Source of the DNA: Hyphomicrobiaceae bacterium
Lineage (GTDB): Bacteria > Pseudomonadota > Alphaproteobacteria > Rhizobiales > Hyphomicrobiaceae
Assembly (NCBI GenBank): GCA_025359185.1
Contig: JANYHF010000019.1
Span: 1 to 64,000, forward strand
Direction: 5' to 3'
Length of the DNA: 64,000 nucleotides
Positions 28,451 to 37,110 of the stretch are shown here, piece after piece; within the stretch, counting starts at the first letter, position 1; each line of letters starts with the position of its first letter. The notes under the pieces were generated by a model. That model was not told where the DNA came from. It searched no databases and saw only the letters and a list, made by a program, of their open reading frames with translations. Position numbers and translations under genes: made by a program.

Positions 28451-28620
28451 TCAAATCTTTCTTGTCCAGCAAGGTGCCTCGACCTCGGCTATTTTGACGA
28501 AATTTCTTCGAGTGGTCCGGTGACAGGACTTGCAGTGACCACAACATGCTTGTCGATCGTCGCATCAAATGATCAAAGAAGAATATGCTGCAAAGTGCTT
28601 TTTTTTCCAAGGAGAGCGAG

Positions 28621-29613
28621 ATGAGCACACCGTCCCAACAAATCCTGCGCATGAGTTTCGGGTTCGCCCTTTCACAGTCTCTGCGTGTTGTCGCTGAGCT
28701 AGGCATCGCTGATCTCCTCGCAACGGGAGAGCGCTCCGCTGACGAGTTGTCTCAGACCACTCGAACAAATGCCGATGCGCTTTATCGCGTCATGCGTCTG
28801 GTAGCCAGCGAAGGCGTGTTTCGCGAAGTATCGCCGCGACGTTTCTCGCAAACGGAACTCAGTGCAACTCTCCGATCCGATCTTCCGTCGAGCCCGCGCA
28901 ATTTCGTGCGCATGATAAACAGCGAACCATTTCAGGCCTTCTCGCAGCTTCTTCATTCTGTTCGAACTGGAGAGCCAGCGTTTGAGCAAGTCTTTGGCGC
29001 TCCGAGGTTTGAGTGGCTCGGGTCTCATCCGGAGCAAGCTGCGCTCTTTCAACAGGCGATGATTGCTTTCAGTCAAGGCAGCAACGATGCGGTGGCAGAA
29101 GCTTACGATTTCAGAGCGTCCCGCTGCGTTGCAGATGTCGGAGGAGGACACGGGCAGCTCCTGTCAGCCATCTTGACCAGGAACTCTCATCTCACAGGAA
29201 TTCTGTTTGATTTACCTGCTGGGATTGCTGCGGCGCGAGCCGAAGTCGGAGGTGCCTTGCCACGCACTGAACTCATCGCGGGCGATTTCTTCGCGAATGT
29301 GCCTGTGGCCGATACCTATATCCTGAAGAAGGTTATCCACGATTGGGACGACGAGCGAGCGTCGGTCATTCTGCGCAACTGCCAAAAGGCGATGCCCAGC
29401 AACGGCAAAGTACTGATCGCAGAAACGATTATGCCGGTCGGCAACGATCCTGATCCGATCAAGGTGCTAGATTTGAATATGCTGGTAGTCCCGGGCGGGA
29501 AGGAACGAACTGAAAGCCAATTTGGAGATTTGCTGTCGCTCGCGGGGTTACGGCTTGAACGTGTTATCGCGACTAAAGCTCCCATCTCGATCCTGGAGGC
29601 ACGCAACGCCTGA
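28621..29613 (+). CDS. SAM-dependent O-methyltransferase, family 2
   Basis: The 330-residue protein has the two-part layout of family 2 O-methyltransferases. The N-terminal winged-helix dimerisation domain includes LGIADLLATGERSADELSQ and ALYRVMRLVASEGVFRE. The C-terminal Rossmann domain has the SAM motif VADVGGGHGQLL. The block KKVIHDWDDERA carries the histidine/acidic catalytic region. Such enzymes methylate small aromatic or secondary-metabolite hydroxyls. AAGGAG precedes the ATG at 28621 with good spacing. Base composition and codon use look less GC-rich than in neighbouring genes. It lies between an IS21 remnant and a duplicated recO tail, so it is almost certainly acquired. The substrate is unknown. 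Confidence 0.88.
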   Translation: MSTPSQQILRMSFGFALSQSLRVVAELGIADLLATGERSADELSQTTRTNADALYRVMRLVASEGVFREVSPRRFSQTELSATLRSDLPSSPRNFVRMINSEPFQAFSQLLHSVRTGEPAFEQVFGAPRFEWLGSHPEQAALFQQAMIAFSQGSNDAVAEAYDFRASRCVADVGGGHGQLLSAILTRNSHLTGILFDLPAGIAAARAEVGGALPRTELIAGDFFANVPVADTYILKKVIHDWDDERASVILRNCQKAMPSNGKVLIAETIMPVGNDPDPIKVLDLNMLVVPGGKERTESQFGDLLSLAGLRLERVIATKAPISILEARNA

Positions 29614-29643
29614 GCGAAAGTCTCGGCTCCAACAGCGGCCCGC

Positions 29644-29703
29644 CTGCTGGTGCCGCGCGGCCTTAAGATGTCGGATGCGCGGCGGCGGTTACTGACGGCG
29701 TAG
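29644..29703 (+). pseudogene. orphan copy of the recO 3' end
   Basis: This stretch encodes LLVPRGLKMSDARRRLLTA followed by TAG. It aligns without gaps to the 3' end of recO at 28185-28240 (47 of 56 bases identical, counted by hand), with most differences in third codon positions. It has no start of its own. It marks the distal end of the insert carrying the methyltransferase and is probably either the original recO tail or a tail imported from a related genome. Confidence 0.8.
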
Positions 29704-29709
29704 TGTGTG

Positions 29710-29774
29710 CTGAGACCCTTCGCGAAGCCCACCGTAACGATGACCTTTGCGGTGGGCTTCGCGAAGGGGCTCAG
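29710..29774. repeat. long inverted repeat between methyltransferase insert and folP
   Basis: Arms of 25 bases at 29710-29734 and 29750-29774 pair with one mismatch around a 15-base loop. The core CCCTTCGCGAAGCCCACC is GC-rich and lies between convergent transcripts. It may stop transcription in both directions. Its CTTCGCG core is shared with the inverted repeats near 7400. Confidence 0.75.
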
Positions 29775-29780
29775 CCTACC

Positions 29781-30869
29781 CTACGCATGACCCGCAAGGC
29801 TCGCCTGGAACACATCCAACGCGGCCTTGGTCTCGCGTACGTCATGCACACGGATGATCTGCACACCTTGTGCGGCACCGACCAGGGCAGCGCCAACGGA
29901 ACCCGAAACGCGATTGGCGGCCACCGGCTCAGCCGTCAGTGTGCCAATGAAGCGTTTGCGCGAGGCGCCGAGCAACACCGGACAGCCGAGGCCGTGAAAC
30001 AGGCTGAGCGACGCCATCAGCTGCAAATTGTGCGTCAGCGTTTTGCCAAAACCGATGCCAGGATCAATGATGATGCGCTCACGAACGATCCCGGCGTCTT
30101 GGCAGGCCGCGATGCGGGCGGCGAGATAGTCATAGATGTCGGTTGGCGCATCGTCGTAGTGCGGATTGTCCTGCATGGTCCTGGGGTCGCCAAGCGCGTG
30201 CATCAGCACCACGGGCACACCCGCTTCGCCCACCACCTCCAGCATCGCCGGATCATGCGTCATGGCGGTCACGTCGTTGATGATATGTGCACCGGCCTCC
30301 AGCGCGCGACGGGCAACCTCGGCCTTGCGCGTGTCGATGGATATGAGCGCTTCGGTCTTGGCCGCCAGCCCTTCGATGACCGGCAGCACACGCGAGAGTT
30401 CACTCTCCAAAGGCGTTGCCAGCGATCCTGGCCGCGTGGACTCGCCACCGATATCGAGTACGCTCGCGCCTTCCTGCACCAGCCGCAGGCCATACGCCAC
30501 GGCCTCGGCGCTTGAGGTGAACTGTCCGCCGTCGGAAAAACTGTCGGGCGTGACGTTGACCACGCCCATCAGTTGGGGCCGGTCGAGCCGCATCCCGGCG
30601 ATGCGGCGGCGCGGGGCGGTGAGGCGCTCAAGGATGTGAGGCGCAGACGCCAGTGCGGGCGATACGTCGCTGTCCCACATCTCGCCCAAAGCACGCAGCC
30701 GCCGGGTCACGATCGTTCCCTGCCGTGTGATGACTTCAAGGCCCAGGAAGTCGAACGGACCATCGCCACACAAAGGCAGCGCGCCCGAGAACCGGCCTTC
30801 GGCTTCGTCCAGCGCGCGCTGGGCGGGCGTTGCAGTAACGAGCCCCGTTGGCCGCAGGTAAATGCGCAT
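29781..30869 (-). CDS. folP: dihydropteroate synthase with N-terminal extension
   Basis: FolP joins para-aminobenzoate to the pterin pyrophosphate in folate synthesis. Core motifs are MGVVNVTPDSFSDGG, VLDIGGESTRPG and the phosphate site GASRKRFIG. The product here is about 362 residues, with roughly 95 residues before the core; such an extension is common in alphaproteobacteria. The ATG at 30869 has AGAGG five bases upstream; the ATG at 30884 is an alternative. The HAD phosphatase gene ends about 20 bases upstream, so both are likely cotranscribed. Confidence 0.93.
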   Translation of the reverse strand: MRIYLRPTGLVTATPAQRALDEAEGRFSGALPLCGDGPFDFLGLEVITRQGTIVTRRLRALGEMWDSDVSPALASAPHILERLTAPRRRIAGMRLDRPQLMGVVNVTPDSFSDGGQFTSSAEAVAYGLRLVQEGASVLDIGGESTRPGSLATPLESELSRVLPVIEGLAAKTEALISIDTRKAEVARRALEAGAHIINDVTAMTHDPAMLEVVGEAGVPVVLMHALGDPRTMQDNPHYDDAPTDIYDYLAARIAACQDAGIVRERIIIDPGIGFGKTLTHNLQLMASLSLFHGLGCPVLLGASRKRFIGTLTAEPVAANRVSGSVGAALVGAAQGVQIIRVHDVRETKAALDVFQASLAGHA

Positions 30870-30888
30870 GCTGGCCTCTGTCATGGCG

Positions 30889-31743
30889 CTACCAGGCCAA
30901 ATGAGCTGTTGCCGCAATGGGGTGCGGACCCTGGCCAGAGAACAGCTTAGCCAGGGTGCGCTTATTTAGCCCCTCGCTGGGACTCAAATGAATACCCGAG
31001 GCGACAAACAACGCATCGATGCCGAAACGCCGGGCGCCCAGTATGTCCGTATGCAATCCATCGCCGATGGCCAGCACGTCGCGTTTGGAGATCGCTGCCC
31101 CCCGCACTTGCGCGGCACGGGCCATTGCGGCCTCGTAGATCGGCGCGTGCGGCTTGCCTGCATAAGCAACGTGGCCACCCATGGCTTCGTAGGCTTGCCC
31201 GATGGCTCCCGCGCAATAGCAGATTGCCGCCCCGCGCTCGACCACGATGTCGGGATTGGCGCAGATCATCGGCAGGTTGCGCTCGCGCATGGCAGCGAGC
31301 TGATCTTTGTAACTGTCCGGTGTCTCCGTCACATCGTCGATGAGCCCCGTGCAGACCACGGCTTCGGCCCCGTCAATGCCGGTCAGCCGCGCGCCGGTCC
31401 CCGCGAACAGAGAGCTGTCGCGCTCCGGCCCCAGATGAAACAGCGGGCGTTTGCCATAGTCCACGATGAGGGCCCGCGTGACATCGCCCGAGGTCACGAT
31501 GGCATCATGAGCTTCGGCGGAGACGCCGAGGTTGGCGATCTGCCGCTTAACATCGTCACAAGGACGCGGCGCGTTGGTGATGAGTATGGCAGTGCCGCCA
31601 GCGCCACGAAACGCGACCAGCGCTGCTGAGGCGGCAGGATACGCCGCCACGCCATTGTGGAGCACGCCCCATATATCACAGAGCCACACCGGGTACCGGC
31701 CGGCCAGAGACCGCGCGCCGTCTATAGTGGGAATGCTCGTCAT
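30889..31743 (-). CDS. HAD-superfamily class IIA phosphatase
   Basis: The 284-residue protein begins with the HAD nucleophile motif in CDIWGVLHNG. It continues with LITNAPRP (motif II) and AGKPHAPIYEAA with the lysine, and ends with IGDGLHTDILGARRFGID (motif IV). This is the NagD/4-nitrophenylphosphatase-like subfamily with a class II cap, close to the alphaproteobacterial TIGR01459 group. It should dephosphorylate a sugar phosphate or nucleotide in the cytosol. The natural substrate is unknown. The ATG at 31743 gives the usual length. Confidence 0.85.
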   Translation of the reverse strand: MTSIPTIDGARSLAGRYPVWLCDIWGVLHNGVAAYPAASAALVAFRGAGGTAILITNAPRPCDDVKRQIANLGVSAEAHDAIVTSGDVTRALIVDYGKRPLFHLGPERDSSLFAGTGARLTGIDGAEAVVCTGLIDDVTETPDSYKDQLAAMRERNLPMICANPDIVVERGAAICYCAGAIGQAYEAMGGHVAYAGKPHAPIYEAAMARAAQVRGAAISKRDVLAIGDGLHTDILGARRFGIDALFVASGIHLSPSEGLNKRTLAKLFSGQGPHPIAATAHLAW

Positions 31744-31840
31744 AACTGCTATGCTACACGCCAGTTCTGCCACACGGATGGCCACCCGACAGCCATCCCG
31801 CAGCGTGCGTTATCACGATTGCTCGAACCCGCATCAAAAA

Positions 31841-33250
31841 TTACGCGGCGCGGGTCTTGGCGGCCGGTTTGGCCACATCCGAGCGTAACGGCTTTGGCTC
31901 AGAGAACAGCCGGCCTTGCCCCAGCACCAAGCCAAAGGCCAACCCCAGGCTGACCTCCCCTTCGGCTACCACATCCGTCAGGATCGTCTCGATCCCGCCA
32001 TTCCTTAGATCAGACACGGCCATAGGGTTCTGCTCGGCGTTCAGCACCGTTGCGGTCACGCGTACAAAACCTATCCGCCGGGCGGTCAATTCTTCCAGTT
32101 CAAGCGCCAAGGTGTCGGCCGATCCGAGCGAAAAACGGAAACCTGCCCGGCCAAGCAATTCCATGTTGTCGCGATCCACTCCATCGCCCTGTTCAATTTC
32201 GCTCTGATCGATCTCGAACACAATCAGATCGGCCAGCAACGGATCGGGTTTGATCTCCGTCAACACGCGCTGCAAGAAGGAGCGATCACGGAGGGCGGCG
32301 GGTGAGAGCCGGAAGATCATACTGCGAGCGCGGCCCCGCTCTGACAGATTGCGCTGAATGGCGCAGCAGCGCAGCAAGGCCGCGCGTTCGACGGCAAGCT
32401 CCAGCCCCATGGTTTCGGCTTTGAGCTGATAGTCGTTCAGCGACAGCACCGTGCCCTTGGCGTCGATGATGCGTGGGAACACCTCATACAATCGGGCCTT
32501 GCGGTCGGCGAACGAAACGATGGGTTGAAGATGAATTTCCAACTGTCCAGCAGCGGCGGCGCGGATGGCGTCGGCCATCAGAGGATCGGTCTGGGGAGCG
32601 CTGACCTGGGGTTGAGGCGACACCATGGGAGCGGCCTGAGACAGGTTCGGGCGTGGCACAGGTGCGCGCGCCAGAGCTGGAAGCTCCGGCTCCGCAACGG
32701 TACGGCCTCGGTCGAGTTCCTCGGCATACTGACGCACCAGCGCATCCACATCGCCCGGCTCGCTCCAGCCATGGTCCGTGTCCATCTTCAATTGTGGTCC
32801 ATCACCAAAATCGGTGACCGGGGCCGCAAGAGCAGACTGTGCCATCCGCTTCTGGCTTGACTTCCGGGCCACAGGTTCCACGTCGCGATCCCGCAGCGCC
32901 GCAGCGGCCGCTGCCAGCTGGCTTGACGCGATATCGAGAGCGGCGTTGGCCGGAGAGACATCGTGCAACGATGGCTCATGTCGGTCTCTGCCTACTGGGA
33001 CGGTCGCCGTTTGCAGGATTTCGATACGCCTGCGCAAGGTATGGATCATGGCGAGCATCGCAAACACCCCGCCGCCCGTCAGGCCCGAGGCAATCATACC
33101 CATCCCTGCCTGAAGATGCATGGCAACGCCGATGGCGATCGAAGCGGCAGCCATAGCCGTCAGAACAACGACATCAGTTCCGCCGAAGGACGGTCTGGTC
33201 TGCGCGGCCCGGTTCGTACCAGCGGCAGTCTTGTGCTTGCTGCTTGTCAT
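31841..33250 (-). CDS. TipF-like membrane protein with degenerate EAL domain
   Basis: The 469-residue protein has two N-terminal membrane segments (about residues 25-45 and 50-67), a coiled-coil/low-complexity linker and a C-terminal EAL-like domain. In that domain the EAL motif is replaced by YEVFPRI. The DDFGTG region reads GFRFSLGSADTLA, so phosphodiesterase activity on c-di-GMP is very unlikely. This layout matches TipF of Caulobacter, a c-di-GMP receptor that helps position new flagella at the pole. An AGGGGAAT-like Shine-Dalgarno precedes the ATG at 33250. No flagellar gene is in this window. Confidence 0.72.
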   Translation of the reverse strand: MTSSKHKTAAGTNRAAQTRPSFGGTDVVVLTAMAAASIAIGVAMHLQAGMGMIASGLTGGGVFAMLAMIHTLRRRIEILQTATVPVGRDRHEPSLHDVSPANAALDIASSQLAAAAAALRDRDVEPVARKSSQKRMAQSALAAPVTDFGDGPQLKMDTDHGWSEPGDVDALVRQYAEELDRGRTVAEPELPALARAPVPRPNLSQAAPMVSPQPQVSAPQTDPLMADAIRAAAAGQLEIHLQPIVSFADRKARLYEVFPRIIDAKGTVLSLNDYQLKAETMGLELAVERAALLRCCAIQRNLSERGRARSMIFRLSPAALRDRSFLQRVLTEIKPDPLLADLIVFEIDQSEIEQGDGVDRDNMELLGRAGFRFSLGSADTLALELEELTARRIGFVRVTATVLNAEQNPMAVSDLRNGGIETILTDVVAEGEVSLGLAFGLVLGQGRLFSEPKPLRSDVAKPAAKTRAA

Positions 33251-33538
33251 CATTCCCCACACGGTTCGACTGCCATGCAGTCCGTCTGAACATCACTCCG
33301 AATCAATACTTTGTTAGGATTTCACAGTCAGCCGCTGCTGCAACCAGCCAGGCCGCCACTATCCTCAGCAATCTGTTGTGGTGGCACCCTTCAACCCGAG
33401 ATAGTGTCGCCAAAGCCACAGTAAGGATGTGGTGGGAAGATCAGGGGCTGCCGCAATCTTGCCAAGCGGCGGCTTAAACCTTGTTTTACCGATTCGGCCA
33501 GAGTATCGGGGCAACGTTTCGCAGCGCCCTCCTAGAGT

Positions 33539-34312
33539 ATGGTAGAAAAACCGATGTCGCCGTCCCAATTCATCGCTGGTTCACGAACCGAGACGCCGTC
33601 CCATCCTGAGCTTGAAGGCCGCCGCGTCTTTATGTCGGGCATCGGGGAGGCAACCGGTGAGACCCTTGCCGCAGCCTTTGCCAGACAGCGGACGCGGCTG
33701 GTGTTGCACAGCAAGCAACCTGCCCCGCAGGCCGCTGCGTTAGCTGATGCAACCAAGGCGCAGGCCGCTTCAGTAAGGTTGTTCGCAGGCGAGGTTGGTG
33801 CCGAACAGGCCGCTTGCGAGCGATTGGCCAGGGCGGCACTTGGCGCCTACGGAGGCATTGATCTCGTGGTCAATCTGATCGCCAGCGGTAGCCCGGCAGA
33901 AATCAAAAAGAGCGCCGATTTCGAACGGGCCATCGCCAACGATCTGCGGCCCGCGCAAGTACTGGCCCGGGCGGTTGCCGATCACGCGCGCAATTCCGGC
34001 CAACCCGCAACGATCATGCATGTCTGCCTCGCCAAATCGGGCAAAGGAGCTGAATTTGCCTATTACGCCATGATCAAATCGGGCTTGGAAACGATGGCGC
34101 AGGATCAGGCCCGCCGCTGGTTCAGCCACGATATTTGCGTGTATGCTTTCCTTCCGGCCCTCGCCGATGACCATTTCGGCGATGACGGCGAGGCAGACAA
34201 TGTCGTGCAAGCGCGCTCAAATTTCGATTCGTCGCTGGCCGCCATCGTCCTCAACGCCGCGTGCGGGCGCTCGCAATGGCTGAACGGTGTCACCGTTGCC
34301 GTCCCGGTCTGA
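33539..34312 (+). CDS. SDR-family oxidoreductase-like protein
   Basis: The 257-residue protein has a short-chain dehydrogenase layout. The cofactor loop is modified (MSGIGEATGETLA instead of TGxxxGIG). There is a strand GGIDLVVNLIASG in place of NNAG, and an AYYAMIKSGLE block that carries the Tyr-xxx-Lys pair. The C-terminal NGVTVAVPV is typical. Altered cofactor and NNAG motifs suggest either unusual cofactor use or a non-enzymatic role. The ATG at 33539 gives a 22-residue extension before the first strand. It stands alone, divergent from the TipF-like gene. Confidence 0.72.
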   Translation: MVEKPMSPSQFIAGSRTETPSHPELEGRRVFMSGIGEATGETLAAAFARQRTRLVLHSKQPAPQAAALADATKAQAASVRLFAGEVGAEQAACERLARAALGAYGGIDLVVNLIASGSPAEIKKSADFERAIANDLRPAQVLARAVADHARNSGQPATIMHVCLAKSGKGAEFAYYAMIKSGLETMAQDQARRWFSHDICVYAFLPALADDHFGDDGEADNVVQARSNFDSSLAAIVLNAACGRSQWLNGVTVAVPV

Positions 34313-34438
34313 GTTTGTCCGGGGATGGCTGAGCCATCGCTTGACACTGTCAAATTGGCAAAAGGGACAAGGGGCTTGCTAGACCAAAGCCCTGGGGCGG
34401 CTGCTCGCGCCTCAGTGCAAAAATGGGGACGTAGCGGC

Positions 34439-36049
34439 TTACGCCGCCGCCGTTGCGCTCGCGCTCTGGTCGAGGTAGCGGTCGACCAGGAACGATGCCA
34501 TGTCAGTGCGGATGGGGTCGATGCGGATGGCTTGTTCGAGGCAGTCGATGCCGAGGTCGTCGCTGGATCCAAGAAGCGCTTCGCCAACAGCGAACCACTC
34601 TTCAGCGTGGCCCTTGGCCCAATCGGTACTTGGCGCCATTTTCAGGGCCTCGCGCAGGCATGCGGGGCCTTCAGGCGAGCCGCCATCGACCATGGCGATA
34701 CCGGCGGCCAGCCAGGCGCGGCCGTCTTCGGTGTGCCAGGCGAGCGCTTCCTCGTAGCGGCCCTGGGCTTCGACAAGGCCGCCAGCGTAGTAAGCTAGGC
34801 GCGCACGCTCAAAGGCGGAAGCTAAATCGAGGGCCTGGTGTTTGGCCAGCGCGTCCAGGTCGAGGAGGCGGCGGGCGCTGGGGGGAAGACTCTCGAAGGC
34901 TTTGCGCCAAGCGGGGGTGGCTTGCGCGCGCCAGGCATCGTCAAAACGCGTCATCACAGTATCGAGGAACGGACCCAGCAGACCGGCGGCCGACTGCGCC
35001 ACGGGGCCGGGAATACTGGGTTCGACGCCCAACGCTGCCAGCCGCTCGGCCAGCACAGGATGCGCCGGATCGGCGGGCGCGCGGGTCAAGGCGACTTGTA
35101 GAATGTCCTCAGCCAGCTCCCACTCAGTCATGCGCGGCAGGAAATTAGCCATTTCGCGGTGTGGCGAGAGCACGGGTTCGGGCGTCGTCACCGGCTCCTC
35201 GGCAAAGCGGCGCCAGTATTCGGCGAGGAACTCTTCAGCGATGCTCAGGCGCTGCAAGGCCGTGCCAACGGCGTCGGGGCCTGCGATCTGGGCCGCAAAG
35301 CCGTCGGCGGCGAATTCGGCAGCGCGTTCCTGGGCGGCAGATAGTGCGAGGAACTTTGGCCCAAACCAGCGCGCCAGCAGGGCGAATGGAAAGCGCAAGT
35401 AAAGCGGCTGCTGTGACTGCCGGTCGAGAATGTGCTGCCAGGTGTTGCGGGCCTGATGGACGACGGCGGCCTTCTCGCCGCTACGGCCCGACAGGTGGCC
35501 GAGCTCATGGGCGATCAGCACCGCCGCCTCGGCCTTGGATACCGATTGCAGCAGCGGCAGTCCGATGATGATTTCGTTGCGAGTGCCGCCAAACAGGCCG
35601 CGGCTGGGGCGCTGGATGGCCTGAGCGGCAAAGGTGTCGGTGAGGTAGACGGCGTCGATCCTGGGGGCCTTTAGGTAGCTGCGCAGTTTTTCGATCAGCA
35701 CAAAGAGTTCGGGCGCATCGGCGGTGCCAACGGGGATTCCCGATGGCTTTTCGAAGCGGACCCAACCGGCCAGGATCAGTAGCGCGGCGGGGATCAGAAA
35801 GAGGAGGAACCACGCATGGTTCGAGAGCATCGGCTGGTGCCGGACAAAGGTGCTCCAGCTGATTACCGTGACCGGGATGGCGACCAGCGTGCCCGCGATG
35901 GCAGGGACGAGCGCATAGCCGCGTTTGGCCCAAAGATAGGCGCAGTCCAGATCCAGATTTGCAGGCACCCCGGGCTCCGGTGCTGCCGTTGCAACGACCG
36001 CTTCGGCTTGCCCAGCCGCCAGCATGACCGCACCCTCGGCCTCAACCAT
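34439..36049 (-). CDS. M48-family membrane zinc metallopeptidase with TPR tail
   Basis: The 536-residue protein has two membrane helices (about residues 45-66 and 79-96). A peptidase M48 domain follows with the zinc motif HELGH at 181-185 and a downstream EFAAD helix providing the third ligand. The last 150 residues contain TPR-like pairs (YYAGGLVEAQGRYEEALAWH, WLAAGIAMVDGG). It may process or quality-control membrane proteins, as HtpX and BepA do. The gene lies 90 bases downstream of the pilus operon on the same strand, but no functional link is evident. Confidence 0.82.
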   Translation of the reverse strand: MVEAEGAVMLAAGQAEAVVATAAPEPGVPANLDLDCAYLWAKRGYALVPAIAGTLVAIPVTVISWSTFVRHQPMLSNHAWFLLFLIPAALLILAGWVRFEKPSGIPVGTADAPELFVLIEKLRSYLKAPRIDAVYLTDTFAAQAIQRPSRGLFGGTRNEIIIGLPLLQSVSKAEAAVLIAHELGHLSGRSGEKAAVVHQARNTWQHILDRQSQQPLYLRFPFALLARWFGPKFLALSAAQERAAEFAADGFAAQIAGPDAVGTALQRLSIAEEFLAEYWRRFAEEPVTTPEPVLSPHREMANFLPRMTEWELAEDILQVALTRAPADPAHPVLAERLAALGVEPSIPGPVAQSAAGLLGPFLDTVMTRFDDAWRAQATPAWRKAFESLPPSARRLLDLDALAKHQALDLASAFERARLAYYAGGLVEAQGRYEEALAWHTEDGRAWLAAGIAMVDGGSPEGPACLREALKMAPSTDWAKGHAEEWFAVGEALLGSSDDLGIDCLEQAIRIDPIRTDMASFLVDRYLDQSASATAAA

Positions 36050-36138
36050 GTACGCCTCCTATTGCCTCTGAACTCGCGGGCAATTTGATGGAGACTGTAA
36101 GCAATGGCAGTGAAGGAAGGCTTACTCGGGCCGGTCTG

Positions 36139-37110
36139 TCACGGAACGGGGTCGATTTGGATGGTCAGGGTGCCTGCGTAGTGACCGGCCATGAGCGGGC
36201 GGACATTGCTCTGCATGTTCACGTCCACGCTGATCTCGCCGCTGCTGCTTCCGCTGTCTGTATTGGTCCTATCCGAGCGGACGGGAACCGTGGGGTTCAA
36301 CCCATCGGTCTTGAAGGTGGCGCGGGCATTCCCGAATGTAGCGGTTGCAACCCAGTCGATATACGTATCGAAGGCGCCGCCCGTATCGACGGGGTGGACC
36401 AGCTGCATCGCACCGCCAGATAGCGTCACGGTGGCTGGGGAGGTGCACTCGACCTTGGGGATGAGGACTGAGAAGATGCTTCCAGGATCGGTATTGCCTT
36501 CGCTGATACCACTGCTGAGGTTGAGCGTAAGTTCATCGGGCGGCGTGATCTTGCACGCGCCGATCACGGTCGCACTGACGTTTAATTCAGCTTTGATCGC
36601 AGCTTGAAAGACGCCATCCGTTATGTCGAAGAAAAGCACACGTAGGGTCTCGGTATAATCGCCTAATGGCACGAATTGGGATGCGTCCGGCTTCAGCGTG
36701 GCACTCTGTACACGTTCTTCATGGGGGGCAAAGACGTTAAGATCGTCGCGTTGATCGCTGGCGGGCGTATCGCTTTGCGACATGATCGGCCGGCCGTCGC
36801 TCGTCGCCGTGTATGTGAGCACTTGTCCCGAAGAATTTAACATGGCGAAGGGGAAGCCGCCGTTGCGGATGAAAGAGAACGAAAATCTGCAAGGCCTGTC
36901 GGATTGGTTAGTGATCACGATCCGCACGTCCTTGGCCACAGGCGTGGCAAACGGATTGTACCGGCCAATGGTGCCTTGGCCTTCGAACACGACGAGGGGC
37001 CGCTGGTCGCAAGCGGCATGGGCCAAAGGGCTGGCCACCAGTGCAGCAGCACTGGCCAGCATAAAGCCGTACACTGCGCGCTTTAGCGCGTTGCCCCAAC
37101 CCATCCTCAT
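36139..37110 (-). CDS. secreted tip adhesin/pilin with spore-coat-U-like domains
   Basis: The 323-residue product has a signal peptide ending near LAHAACD. Two beta-rich domains follow, the second starting ACKITPPDELTLNL and ending MAGHYAGTLTIQID. The cysteine spacing and the terminal donor-strand pattern match the spore coat protein U (SCPU) domain used by archaic chaperone-usher pili such as Csu. Being the last gene of the operon and having two domains, it is the likely tip adhesin. Its ATG overlaps the usher stop by four bases. Confidence 0.78.
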   Translation of the reverse strand: MRMGWGNALKRAVYGFMLASAAALVASPLAHAACDQRPLVVFEGQGTIGRYNPFATPVAKDVRIVITNQSDRPCRFSFSFIRNGGFPFAMLNSSGQVLTYTATSDGRPIMSQSDTPASDQRDDLNVFAPHEERVQSATLKPDASQFVPLGDYTETLRVLFFDITDGVFQAAIKAELNVSATVIGACKITPPDELTLNLSSGISEGNTDPGSIFSVLIPKVECTSPATVTLSGGAMQLVHPVDTGGAFDTYIDWVATATFGNARATFKTDGLNPTVPVRSDRTNTDSGSSSGEISVDVNMQSNVRPLMAGHYAGTLTIQIDPVP

